NCBI GenBank assembly: GCA_965263045.1
Contig: CBDHGK010000041.1
Span: forward strand, 6,076,001-6,140,000
Length of the DNA: 64,000 nucleotides
Origin: G963664115 sp965263045
GTDB taxonomy: Bacteria; Acidobacteriota; Terriglobia; 20CM-2-55-15
Direction of reading: 5' to 3'
The notes under the pieces were generated by a model. The model searched no databases, was not told the DNA's origin, and saw only the letters and a list, made by a program, of their open reading frames with translations. The position numbers and the translations under genes were made by a program. Of this stretch, positions 26,059-34,248 are shown piece by piece. Positions within the stretch are counted from its first letter, which is position 1; each line of letters starts with the position of its first letter.

Positions 26059-26520
26059 TCAGCGCGGGCGGATGGCGAACAGTCGCTCACCATATTCAAC
26101 AGGGTGGCCATTCTCGACAGGTATGCTGACGATCTCCCCAGCAACGTCGGATTCGATTTCGTTCATCAACTTCATCGCCTCAATTATACAAACAACACTG
26201 CCCTTCTCAACCGAATCTCCCACCTTCACGAAGGGTTCTGAGTCCGGACTGGATGCCCGGTAGAAGGTTCCCACCATGGGGCAGGTGACGAACGACACTC
26301 CCGCGATTTCAGCCGCCACTACTGTATCCGGCGGAGGCTCTGTAAGAGCCCGGGCAGTTTCATCCGCGTCAGGCCGAGCCTCAACTCCCTGAGTCCGCTT
26401 CGGGCTGCTCCCCGCTTTCCGAACCTTGAGACGGACCCCCGCTTTTTCAACTTCGAGTTCCTCGATGTTTTCGGTCGTCGAAACGATTTCTATGAGTTCT
26501 TTCAGCTCTTTGAAGTTCAT
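26059..26520 (-). CDS. accB: Biotin carboxyl carrier protein of acetyl-CoA carboxylase
   Basis: 153 residues. The N-terminus (MNFKELKELIEIVSTTENIEEL) is typical of AccB, followed by an Ala/Pro-rich linker and the biotinyl domain at about 72-153 with the thumb region CPMVGTFYRASSPDSEPFV. The biotinylation motif is EAMKLMNEI with K117 as the acceptor. It carries carboxybiotin between AccC and the carboxyltransferase. It lies between the roadblock gene (57 bp) and accC (27 bp) in one direction. Confidence 0.95.
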   Translation of the reverse strand: MNFKELKELIEIVSTTENIEELEVEKAGVRLKVRKAGSSPKRTQGVEARPDADETARALTEPPPDTVVAAEIAGVSFVTCPMVGTFYRASSPDSEPFVKVGDSVEKGSVVCIIEAMKLMNEIESDVAGEIVSIPVENGHPVEYGERLFAIRPR

Positions 26521-26577
26521 GACAATTCAGAAGAGTATAGCATCTGAGAAATTGTCAGATGTACCGCGCCAGACGTG

Positions 26578-27018
26578 CTAGCTTGGAGGATTATCAATCT
26601 GTGGCCGCAGTTCCCAGGCGGCCCTCCGGAGCAAAAACCGTGCGAATCCGAATCGGGGTCCGGGTTCCGTTACGAGGATCAGAAATCTTTCCCCAGACAC
26701 GCGTTGAGTAACGACCAACCAGCGGTCGGCAATCCAGCACATCTCGGAGAGTTGGCCGGCCGCGGTGCTCTCGCAGGTGTGCTTGGTAATGCGAAGTATC
26801 GTGGCGAATTCGGACAGGGTTTCCCGGTTGAGGGTAGCGTCGACGATCCCCTGTTCAATGATCAGCCCGTCCAGACCCACCAGAGCCAGCACCCGAAAGC
26901 CCTCCAGCTGGTCGCGGACGCTTTCAAACACTTCTTGAAAGACAGGACTCGGCACCTGGTCGACCTGTTCGAACCCGCTCCGGGAGAGGGCCTGCCGCAC
27001 TGACGCGGAGGCACTCAT
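26578..27018 (-). CDS. Roadblock/LC7-domain protein
   Basis: 146 residues. The core FRVLALVGLDGLIIEQGIVD ... LSEFATILRI ... GQLSEMCWIADRWLVVTQRVSGERFLILVTEP has the alternating strand pattern of the Roadblock/LC7 fold, as in MglB, the GTPase-activating protein of the polarity switch MglA. Its position right after pilQ suggests a role in spatial control of type IV pili, but no MglA-type GTPase is in the window. The function is therefore an inference from fold and neighbourhood. Confidence 0.65.
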   Translation of the reverse strand: MSASASVRQALSRSGFEQVDQVPSPVFQEVFESVRDQLEGFRVLALVGLDGLIIEQGIVDATLNRETLSEFATILRITKHTCESTAAGQLSEMCWIADRWLVVTQRVSGERFLILVTEPGPRFGFARFLLRRAAWELRPQIDNPPS

Positions 27019-27054
27019 ACCGATGCCGGTTTCGCCTCATTCCGGTTATTCCGA

Positions 27055-29841
27055 CTACTGGGCCAAGAGCTGGGAAGACTCCTCCGGGGACGTTTCTGAC
27101 AGAAACTCCAGCGGATTCGCAGGTTTGATGCGTGCCGTAATGAAGAACAACAGCTCGCTGGTACTCTTGATCACCTGCGTACTCTTGAAGAGATTCCCCA
27201 ACACAGGGATGTTGCCCAACCCGGGCACCTGACTGACGTTGATGGAATCGTTGTCGAGCAGGATTCCTCCGACGACGGCCGTGCCGCCGTCCGGAATAAG
27301 AACCTGCGTCGTCGCCTGCTGTGAGGAAACTGACGGTATGCCATTGACGGATCGTCCGAAATCCGGGCTGCTGTTATCGATTACAGCCGTCAGCAGGATC
27401 GTTCCGGCCTCGGTGATCTGTGGGGTCACAGTCAAACTGAGAGAAAAGTCGACAAACGTAACCGTGATCGTATTGTTCACGTTCGTCTGAACCGGAATCT
27501 GAGTACCCTGGGAGACGGTAGCCGATTGATTGTTCTGCGTCGTAACTCTAGGTCGGGACAGCAACTTCGCGGTACCCGTCGCTTCGGCTGCCTGAATAAT
27601 GGTGTCGAGCAGGATGTCGCCACCCGCCCCGAGCAGAAACGACAGACCGGACGTACCCCCTGCCGGAAAATCGGTGATCAACGGCACCGCTCCACCAATG
27701 TTCACCCCGGGCGTGGGGGTCCGGGTAAATGGACTTCCCGCGCCCGGGAGACCGGTAACCGCGTTCTGGCTGTTGTTTCCAACGAGAAGGCCAATCTGGG
27801 TGCCCAGGTCTCTGGAAAACGACTTACTGGCTGACAGCAGGCGGGCTTCGATCTCCACCTGTTGCGCCGGAGTGTCAAGGAATGAAACGAGCGAGTTCAC
27901 ACGTCCAAACTGACTTGGAATATCTGTGACAATGAGTGCGTTGCGACGCGCGTCGGTGATGATCGTCCCTCGCGTTGACAACAAGTCCTGGATGATGGCT
28001 GACACTGTCGCCGACTGCGTGTAACTCAGAATGAACGTCTCGGTCACCAGTGGCGCATTCAATTCCTGCGCGTCCCTCAGTTGCCGTGCAGCATCCTCTT
28101 CAGCCTGCAAAGTCGCTCGTGTGGCGATCCTGAGAACATTCCCCTCCAGCTCGTAGCCGAGATTGTTGTTTCTGAGCACGACATCGAGAGCCTGGTCCCA
28201 GGGAACGGCGCGCAGCAGCAACGTCACGGTTCCATTGACCGCTGGATCCAACACCACGTTCAACCCGCTGATATCACCGATCAAGCGGAAGAAATCCTGC
28301 AGGTCCAGATTTCTGAAATCAAAGGTTGCAATCTCGCCCGTGTACTGCGGTGTGGCCGGGGCTTCTATGGCCTGTCCCAGGAACGAGGACGCTGGTGGCG
28401 CAGCCGCGATGCCCCCGACAGCCGCGGCCTCAGCGACAATCGCAGCCTCGGATTGGGGAGGCACCGGTGCGGCAACCGGCGTGGCCAGAGCTCCCGGATT
28501 GACCGGGACAGGCGCCGGCGACCCCAGCTCTTCCACGACGATCGATGGGTCCGCCCCATGGATTTCAAATTCTGCGCTCGTCAAAATCGAAGCCAGGAGA
28601 CCTTGTCCCGTAGGCGGCGCCTCGATTTCCGACGTCAAGATCGGGGAAGGTATCGGCTCCAGAGGTGCCACGCGATCGCTTTCAACGACGCGCAGGCTCC
28701 CGCCTGCTTCCTGGACGCGCACGCTCCCGTCTGCTTCCTGTGCAATGGCCGCACGACCTTCATCGACTTCAACGACTTCAACGGCGGTCTCAACTACAAA
28801 ATCCGCCTCAGCCGGCCCGAGTTGGGTGTCTTGCACGATGTTCGGAAGTATTTCCGGCTGCTCCGGCTCAAACTCGTCCGCGGGGGCTGGATTCGACGGT
28901 GCGGCTTGATTGGTTCCTGAAGCGTCACTGGCAAGGTTCAGAATGGTCTCGCCGCTGTCGACGCTGCCTGCTTCAATCGACGCTGCTTCTGTGGCTGAAT
29001 CGTTTAGACGGGCCGTATCCGGGACCGAATAATCTTCTCCATCGTCTTCTTCGATCCCGATCAGGTCCAATACCGCTGCTTCACCGGCAGTCAAGTCGTC
29101 GTCCACCACCGCTCCGTTCGTCGGGGCGTCAAAAGGCAGACTCTCTGCTGTATCGATCGCAAAGGCGTTTAGATTGGCCGCATTTCCGGTGGTGTCGTCA
29201 TCTGAATTGTCTTCATCGATTTCATCGATCTCGATCAGGTCCAATACCGCTGCTTCACCAGAAGTCGATGTGTCGTTCGCGGTTGCATCGATTGCCAGGG
29301 CGTCAGAAAGCGGCGTTTCTTCGGTGTCACTGCCGCCGACGTCGAAAAGTCCGGGCTCGGTTGGAGGGCCCCAATCGCCGAGATTGGCCAGGCGGTCACC
29401 TGCTTCGATGCCGGCAGGATCCGACTCCTGATGGTCGAGCACACCAAATCGCACACGGACTTGTCCCTCGCCATCGTCGACAACCTCGTACGGAGTTTCT
29501 TCCTCCAAGTCAAAGACGAGTCGGGTAACTTCGCGCTTGGAATCACTGAAGAAAGACGCCCTTACCTGGTCCACGCCGGCATGGTCAACCGCCTTCCTCG
29601 AGAATCCCAACGCATTACCCGCATTGTGGAAGTCAACGACGACACGCGGCCCTTCGAGGTTGAAGTAGGTATATCGAACCCACTCCGTCGATCCGATGAG
29701 GAATTCCACAGAATCCCGGTCCGGAGTCACGACAAGCGATTCGACCGCTAACGACTGGTCAGGATTCTGACCGAGGGCCATGGTGGACAGGAGCAAGAGA
29801 ACGCTCACTGCTGAGGTTGTTTTAGTGAAGACAGTCATCAC
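27055..29841 (-). CDS. pilQ: Type IV pilus outer-membrane secretin PilQ
   Basis: 928 residues, longer than many PilQ proteins because of an acidic insert. Layout: signal peptide, AMIN domain (about 30-140, SLAVESLVVTPDRDSVEFLIGSTE...), a long acidic low-complexity linker (about 150-480) with two related copies of GEAAVLDLI(E/G)I(D/E), the secretin/TonB short N-terminal domain (about 500-570, FDFRNLDLQDFFRLIGDISGLNVVLDP), an N-domain and the C-terminal secretin pore (RVTTQNNQSATVSQGTQIPVQT ... VVGGILLDNDSINVSQVPGLGNIPVLGNLFK). It forms the channel through which the pilus exits. The frame begins GTG-ATG directly after the pilP stop. Confidence 0.94.
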   Translation of the reverse strand: MMTVFTKTTSAVSVLLLLSTMALGQNPDQSLAVESLVVTPDRDSVEFLIGSTEWVRYTYFNLEGPRVVVDFHNAGNALGFSRKAVDHAGVDQVRASFFSDSKREVTRLVFDLEEETPYEVVDDGEGQVRVRFGVLDHQESDPAGIEAGDRLANLGDWGPPTEPGLFDVGGSDTEETPLSDALAIDATANDTSTSGEAAVLDLIEIDEIDEDNSDDDTTGNAANLNAFAIDTAESLPFDAPTNGAVVDDDLTAGEAAVLDLIGIEEDDGEDYSVPDTARLNDSATEAASIEAGSVDSGETILNLASDASGTNQAAPSNPAPADEFEPEQPEILPNIVQDTQLGPAEADFVVETAVEVVEVDEGRAAIAQEADGSVRVQEAGGSLRVVESDRVAPLEPIPSPILTSEIEAPPTGQGLLASILTSAEFEIHGADPSIVVEELGSPAPVPVNPGALATPVAAPVPPQSEAAIVAEAAAVGGIAAAPPASSFLGQAIEAPATPQYTGEIATFDFRNLDLQDFFRLIGDISGLNVVLDPAVNGTVTLLLRAVPWDQALDVVLRNNNLGYELEGNVLRIATRATLQAEEDAARQLRDAQELNAPLVTETFILSYTQSATVSAIIQDLLSTRGTIITDARRNALIVTDIPSQFGRVNSLVSFLDTPAQQVEIEARLLSASKSFSRDLGTQIGLLVGNNSQNAVTGLPGAGSPFTRTPTPGVNIGGAVPLITDFPAGGTSGLSFLLGAGGDILLDTIIQAAEATGTAKLLSRPRVTTQNNQSATVSQGTQIPVQTNVNNTITVTFVDFSLSLTVTPQITEAGTILLTAVIDNSSPDFGRSVNGIPSVSSQQATTQVLIPDGGTAVVGGILLDNDSINVSQVPGLGNIPVLGNLFKSTQVIKSTSELLFFITARIKPANPLEFLSETSPEESSQLLAQ

Positions 29842-30363
29842 TTAATCTGCTGGCGTCGCGTTTAGAGCTCGCACGACTTCCTCTCGTTGTTCGGGCTCAG
29901 GTTGCCCTTCGACAGGCTTGACTTCGAATACGATTCCGTCGGGCATGATCTCTTTGATCACCGCGTCTAAGAGTTCGTCTCCTTCCCGGGCGAAAAAGGT
30001 TCGATTGGCTGGAGCCAGCACAACCACAACGTTCATCGAGGGTTCTTCCGACGTGACAACCCCGACCAGCAGGGCTTCATTCAGGAGCACCCCGGGAAGG
30101 CCCAGTGGCCGGACGTCTGGAATCGTTGAAACAGGATCGGGTTCCCGTGGTGGAGGTGGGACCGGATTAACGAAGGGATCCCGCCGACCCAGCGGGTCGT
30201 ATCGATAGCCTTGTGGAATCGCCAGCGGCGGCGGCGAGTCATCTTCCTCCACGACATCGCCGGGCAGCTCCTGCGTCGGCATCGGGGGCAGAGCAGGCAT
30301 GCCCTCAGCGAACGGAGGGAGCGCCGGCATAAGAGCCCATATGAGAATCCATCTATAGCTCAT
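29842..30363 (-). CDS. pilP: Type IV pilus assembly lipoprotein-like PilP
   Basis: 173 residues. After a short hydrophobic leader (MSYRWILIWALMPALPPFAEG) and a proline-rich stretch comes YRYDPLGRRDPFVNPV, the conserved PilP entry motif, then the small beta domain GVVTSEEPSMNVVVVLAPANRTFFAREGDELLDAVIKEI. PilP links the inner-membrane PilN/PilO pair to the secretin PilQ. No lipobox cysteine is visible, unlike many proteobacterial PilP proteins. Stop and start codons abut with pilQ, and a 2-bp gap separates it from pilO. Confidence 0.88.
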   Translation of the reverse strand: MSYRWILIWALMPALPPFAEGMPALPPMPTQELPGDVVEEDDSPPPLAIPQGYRYDPLGRRDPFVNPVPPPPREPDPVSTIPDVRPLGLPGVLLNEALLVGVVTSEEPSMNVVVVLAPANRTFFAREGDELLDAVIKEIMPDGIVFEVKPVEGQPEPEQREEVVRALNATPAD

Positions 30364-30365
30364 CG

Positions 30366-30950
30366 TCAGTTCCCCGGTGGGGGTTCCTCTTCACTGTACA
30401 CAAATGTCGTCGCGGTATACGTGACGGACACCGATGTTGTGAGGCCGCCTCCGGTCGCATTCATCTGCAACCCGGTGATGTTTACGATTCGCTCCAGTTC
30501 CCGAATTCTGTCCAGATACAGACCCATATTGTGGTAGGTCGCTTCAACCTGCATGTCGATGGGCCACTCCGAATAGAAGTCGTTATCAACGGTCGCCCGG
30601 GGCGATACCCGCAGGATCCTCAAAGACGAATCCGTCGCAGCCTGCTGAACCTGCCGAAGTATCTGGTCGGTTTCGCGTTCCAGCGGCAAGATCGGCTTGA
30701 GGGCGTCCAGCTGTTGCTGCAGCTCTTCGGATTCCGCACGAATCGTGGCCAGCTGTTGCTGTCTAAGTACCGCAGCCGCGACGTCCTGCGTGAGCTGGGT
30801 CAGGCGGCCATTCAGGGCAACGACATTGGCCGTCATAGGCCTCAGGAACTGGTACCAGAACAGTCCGAGGATTACTCCAGAACCACCGACCACGATGAGG
30901 GCCTGGTAATACCAGGGCAATTTCTGAAAATCACTGTAGTTAACAGCCAT
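30366..30950 (-). CDS. pilO: Type IV pilus inner-membrane protein PilO
   Basis: 194 residues: a short cytoplasmic start, one transmembrane helix (about 15-33, WYYQALIVVGGSGVILGLFWY), a coiled-coil (about 40-95) and a ferredoxin-like domain (LRILRVSPRATVDNDFYSEWPIDMQVEATYHNMGLYLDRI...). PilO heterodimerises with PilN in the periplasm to align the pilus machine. It lies between pilN (23-bp gap) and pilP (2 bp). Confidence 0.9.
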   Translation of the reverse strand: MAVNYSDFQKLPWYYQALIVVGGSGVILGLFWYQFLRPMTANVVALNGRLTQLTQDVAAAVLRQQQLATIRAESEELQQQLDALKPILPLERETDQILRQVQQAATDSSLRILRVSPRATVDNDFYSEWPIDMQVEATYHNMGLYLDRIRELERIVNITGLQMNATGGGLTTSVSVTYTATTFVYSEEEPPPGN

Positions 30951-30973
30951 AAATCGTGTCCGATAACCGGCGC

Positions 30974-31615
30974 TTACTGGTCGGCCCCCGGCCCGGCGAT
31001 CTCTGCTAGCACACCGTCCTCAGGTTCCACATCGACGACCTCTTCAGCTACCAGGGCCGGCGGAAAGAAATCACAGATCATCTGAAAAGTAAATGTCCCG
31101 GCCGTGTCCTGGGCGTTCACCAGATTGATGTTGCGAAAATAGCCTGTCTCTTCGAGACTGGACACGAAATCGGCAATCGCGTTTACGGACGTCCCGACTC
31201 CCGTCATCGAAATTACCGTATCATTCTGCTGAAGTTGCTCTAACCATACGTATTGAGTTGGAGTAATCGCCTGACTCAAACGGTCCAGCAGAACAACAGG
31301 GCTGACCTGATCGCTCTGCAGTCCTTCGATGGTCATAATACGGTTGGCCAGCTCTTCCCTCCGGGCTTCGAAAGCAGCGTTTGCATCGATGGCGGCCTGA
31401 AGCTGGACCAACTGAGCTTCGGCAGACGCAATCCGCGTCCCCAGGTCCGCAGTTTCTGCGGTAAGGCCCGAATACCAGGTGTATCCATAGATGGCGATTC
31501 CCAAAATGATCACGACCCACAAAATCGGAAGCCCATTTGTAGGCATCTGGAAGCTCAGGCTCCGTCCCTTTGCTGCCTGTTTCTTGGGAGCGCCCGACAG
31601 GTTCACTCGAATCAT
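30974..31615 (-). CDS. pilN: Type IV pilus inner-membrane protein PilN
   Basis: 213 residues beginning MIRVNLSGAPKKQAAKGRSL, the PilM-binding N-terminal peptide (INLxP-like). One transmembrane helix (about 30-50, ILWVVIILGIAIYGYTWY) is followed by a coiled-coil and a periplasmic domain of the PilN type (VVLLDRLSQAITPTQYVWLEQL...). It docks PilM on the cytoplasmic side and pairs with PilO outside. It overlaps the pilM stop by 4 bp, a sign of translational coupling. Confidence 0.92.
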   Translation of the reverse strand: MIRVNLSGAPKKQAAKGRSLSFQMPTNGLPILWVVIILGIAIYGYTWYSGLTAETADLGTRIASAEAQLVQLQAAIDANAAFEARREELANRIMTIEGLQSDQVSPVVLLDRLSQAITPTQYVWLEQLQQNDTVISMTGVGTSVNAIADFVSSLEETGYFRNINLVNAQDTAGTFTFQMICDFFPPALVAEEVVDVEPEDGVLAEIAGPGADQ

Positions 31616-32661
31616 GAGTCAAACCCCCGTAGTGCCAAACCCAGAGCGACCGCTACAGCCGGCCCCATCTCCTGAATCTCTGAACCCACACCTGAGGCGA
31701 CCGTCACGAGCTTGAACGGGTCCATTATCTCGGTCGGAGCACCGAAGGCCGCTTGAATTTTTTCAGCCAGACCCGTCGCGTTGGAGGTACCGCCTGCCAG
31801 ATATACAGATGCAATCGTCTCGTCCGGATAGGTCTCCTTGAAAAAATCGAAGGTTTTCTGAACCTCCATCGTCAACATATCGGTAATGGAATCCAGCAGC
31901 GGTGCCACCATGTCCGCGTCGTACATCCCAACCTGCTTCCCGAATTTCAGATCCTCGGCTTCCTCGTAGCTGAGTTGTAACTCTTTCTGCAAGATATCGG
32001 TGTACTGGTTACCGCCTACGGACACATCGCGGATAAACAGGGGCGTCCCGTCCTTTGTTATATTGATGTTTGTCAGCGACGCTCCGATATTGAGCAACGC
32101 TATCGTCTGGTCCGGATCCGGGTTGTAGTTGATTTCGAACGCATTCTGTAGCGCAAAGGCGTCAATATCAACCACTTCTGCTGCACGCCCAGCCATCGCG
32201 ACGACGCTGGTATTGTTATCGATTTGATCCTTTTTTGCAGCTACCAGCAGAACCTCCAGTCCATCTTCCTCGCCGCTTGCCGGGCCGATCACTTCGTAGT
32301 CGAGGTTAACGTCTGTGATTTCGAAGGGGATATACTCATCGGCGCTGAACTGTATGGTCCCCTCGACTTCCTCGGCATTGTCCACCGGAAGGACAACGCG
32401 TTTGACGATAACCGAGTGCCCCGAAACACTGGTCGCCACTCCCTTTCCCTTGAATCCACCCACGGCAAACGCTGTGCTGATCCCCTCCGACACCGCCTCA
32501 GAGTCGGTGATCGCTCCGTCGACGACGGCATCGGGCCCGAGCGGGAATCGCGCGAAATTGACGACTTCGTACCCACTCTTGGACTGGGACAACTCGATCG
32601 CCTTGATCGAGCTCGAACCGATATCCAGTCCAACGAGAGCTTTGGCCTTACCAAATAGCAT
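31612..32661 (-). CDS. pilM: Type IV pilus assembly ATPase-fold protein PilM
   Basis: 349 residues of the actin-like PilM family: MLFGKAKALVGLDIGSSSIKAIELSQSK (phosphate-1 loop), DAFALQNAFEINYNPD, ALLNIGASLTNINITKDGTPLFIRDVSVGGNQYT (phosphate-2) and SVYLAGGTSNATGLAEKIQ (adenosine loop). It is a cytoplasmic ring component that binds PilN and helps couple the assembly ATPase to the pilus. It is the first pil gene, 26 bp after a small helix-turn-helix gene with which it probably shares the promoter at 32943-32971. Confidence 0.94.
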   Translation of the reverse strand: MLFGKAKALVGLDIGSSSIKAIELSQSKSGYEVVNFARFPLGPDAVVDGAITDSEAVSEGISTAFAVGGFKGKGVATSVSGHSVIVKRVVLPVDNAEEVEGTIQFSADEYIPFEITDVNLDYEVIGPASGEEDGLEVLLVAAKKDQIDNNTSVVAMAGRAAEVVDIDAFALQNAFEINYNPDPDQTIALLNIGASLTNINITKDGTPLFIRDVSVGGNQYTDILQKELQLSYEEAEDLKFGKQVGMYDADMVAPLLDSITDMLTMEVQKTFDFFKETYPDETIASVYLAGGTSNATGLAEKIQAAFGAPTEIMDPFKLVTVASGVGSEIQEMGPAVAVALGLALRGFDS

Positions 32662-32687
32662 ACGAAATTAGCCCCCTGATCGGCAGG

Positions 32688-32912
32688 TCAGCGCCTCACC
32701 GATTTCTGACCGGGCCCCTTTGCTGAAGTTGCGCCGCGCTCGCTCTTCTTTTCCATCCACCGGTCCAGCAAGTCCTTCTTGAACCGCCATCGATTTCCGA
32801 GCTTGAACGCCGGAATCTTGTTTTCGCCCAGATACTTGTACAGGGTATCGGGGGAGACCCCTAAGTATTGCGACGCTTCTCGCAAAGTCATAACCTCTCT
32901 TAGTCGTTCCAT
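32688..32912 (-). CDS. Small excisionase/MerR-type helix-turn-helix protein
   Basis: 74 residues. The region MTLREASQYLGVSPDTLYKYLGENKIPAFKLGNRWRFKKDLLDRWMEKKS is the winged helix-turn-helix found in BldC- and excisionase-like DNA-binding proteins. A basic tail follows. In several bacteria a gene of this type opens pilus or regulatory operons; here it is the first gene after the promoter and lies 26 bp before pilM. Regulation of the pil run by this protein is plausible but not shown. Confidence 0.82.
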   Translation of the reverse strand: MERLREVMTLREASQYLGVSPDTLYKYLGENKIPAFKLGNRWRFKKDLLDRWMEKKSERGATSAKGPGQKSVRR

Positions 32913-32942
32913 TTTGGCCTCTAGATCCCCCGGGGGGTGCCT

Positions 32943-32971
32943 ATTTCAACGCCGAGCCGCTGCGATGTCAA
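32943..32971 (-). promoter_or_regulatory. Sigma70-type promoter of the HTH-pil-acc-thiE run
   Basis: On the minus strand, TTGACA (32971-32966) is followed by exactly 17 bp and TGAAAT (32948-32943). The -35 box is perfect and the -10 box matches four of six. It lies about 30 bp before the start codon of the small helix-turn-helix gene. No other good promoter was noticed before thiE, so it may drive the whole run. Confidence 0.6.
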
Positions 32972-33118
32972 GAGAATATTGGGGTGTTTCTGCCTTTTGT
33001 TTGGCCGGTTGTTTCCTGTTTTTTGCCGGTATCTTGGATATCTGGCGGGCTTTTCTCCACGCGAATCATGCACATAGGCGCATATTCTGCACCCAAAATT
33101 TAGGCTAAGGCGGGAGTT

Positions 33119-33523
33119 TTAGAGGCCTTCGATGAGATTCCTGACTTTTCGTTCAACCAGGTCCCGGACCTCGCGAAACGCATCAGGATCCATGAATCCC
33201 GGGTCGGGGATTTCCCAATCCAACCGATGGCGAGCCTTCACGCGCGGACATTGATCGCCACAGCCCATCGTGACCAGCCAGTCGAATTCCAGGTCGGGGA
33301 TCTCCTGCAGGGACTTGGATCGGTGGGTGCCCAGGTCGTACCCGATTTCCGCCATCGCGGCGATGGCTCCGGCGTTCACGATTCCTCCGGGTCGGGAGCC
33401 TGCGCTATAGGGGCGCAGTCGGTCGCCGCCGTGGATACGGGCAAAAGCCTCGGCCATCTGGCTCCGATTCGAGTTCTCAATGCAAACGAAGAGAATCTGG
33501 CCGGAGGCGCTCGGGCCACTCAT
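33119..33523 (-). CDS. arsC: Arsenate reductase / low-molecular-weight phosphatase family (ArsC-like)
   Basis: 134 residues with the P-loop VCIENSNRSQMAEAF (C14-x5-R20) and two further cysteines, C88 and C92 (TMGCGDQC), plus WEIPDP. This is the layout of thioredoxin- or bacillithiol-coupled arsenate reductases, in which three cysteines relay the disulfide. Reduction of arsenate to arsenite in the cytoplasm is expected. No ars regulator or arsenite pump is adjacent, although the gene shares the region with a BASS-family transporter. Bacillithiol made by bshA/bshC could be the reductant. Confidence 0.82.
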   Translation of the reverse strand: MSGPSASGQILFVCIENSNRSQMAEAFARIHGGDRLRPYSAGSRPGGIVNAGAIAAMAEIGYDLGTHRSKSLQEIPDLEFDWLVTMGCGDQCPRVKARHRLDWEIPDPGFMDPDAFREVRDLVERKVRNLIEGL

Positions 33524-33543
33524 TGAATAATCCTGATTTCCGG

Positions 33544-34119
33544 TTAGAGGACGCGCCGGAGAGCCCGCGCCATGTCGCGAAGTTCCTCCAGGCCCCCCGC
33601 GATCAGGTACGGTAGCGATGCTTCTACGATCAGATCTTCAACCTCTACGGAGGGCTCGATCTCTTCCGTCAGAATTTCGACGAAATGCTGGAGTTTGGGT
33701 CCGATTCCATTGACCAGCGACAGGAGCAGGGTCAGCCGGTACTCCATTGTGGAGTTTTCATCAAGAGGTTCGAGAATCACCCAGAGATCATCCGTATTCC
33801 CGCGCACCCTTGGCGAAACATACTGCACGAATGAGATGAGGTCGCCCGCCTTGTCTTCCAGATCTTCGGCCCTTTCGTCGATCTGTTCCAATTCTTCGCG
33901 TGTCATGTTGGGGTGGACGCGAAAAGATATCAACTCACCACTGATTTCGTAGAATTCGAATGTGTCCTCGACGAAATCATCAATTCTCTGCTGGAAATAA
34001 ATCTCCGCGGCCCGGCGGCGCATTTCTTCTAGCGGATCGGGACGCTGGGAAAACGCCGAGGGCACGAACGCCCAGAGCAGTGCGCCCACCAGACATGAAG
34101 CGACGGTTCGAACTACCAC
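33544..34119 (-). CDS. Hypothetical secreted protein, helical
   Basis: About 191 residues. A GGAGGA ribosome site lies just before the GTG at 34119, which begins a clean signal peptide (VVVRTVASCLVGALLWAFVPSAFS); an ATG 21 bp upstream is the alternative. The mature part is acidic and helix-rich (PDPLEEMRRRAAEIYFQQRIDDF..., LEQIDERAEDLEDKAGDL) and resembles no family I recognise. It is transcribed toward arsC with a 20-bp gap, so the two may be co-transcribed. Its function is unknown. Confidence 0.65.
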   Translation of the reverse strand: MVVRTVASCLVGALLWAFVPSAFSQRPDPLEEMRRRAAEIYFQQRIDDFVEDTFEFYEISGELISFRVHPNMTREELEQIDERAEDLEDKAGDLISFVQYVSPRVRGNTDDLWVILEPLDENSTMEYRLTLLLSLVNGIGPKLQHFVEILTEEIEPSVEVEDLIVEASLPYLIAGGLEELRDMARALRRVL

Positions 34120-34248
34120 GACTCCTCCAGAAAATGGCATTCATCGAAGAACGACTTTCGACAATGCAGACTAAATTATCAAAATGACACCCCTGATGGC
34201 CAGTTTTGAGTGCAGTGCCCCAATTTTTCACGTAAGATCCCGAATCCG

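Noticed and set aside
28081..29528. Plus-strand ORFs of 248-287 aa opposite pilQ
   Set aside because: They are antisense to pilQ with Arg/Ser-rich nonsense composition and no ribosome sites.
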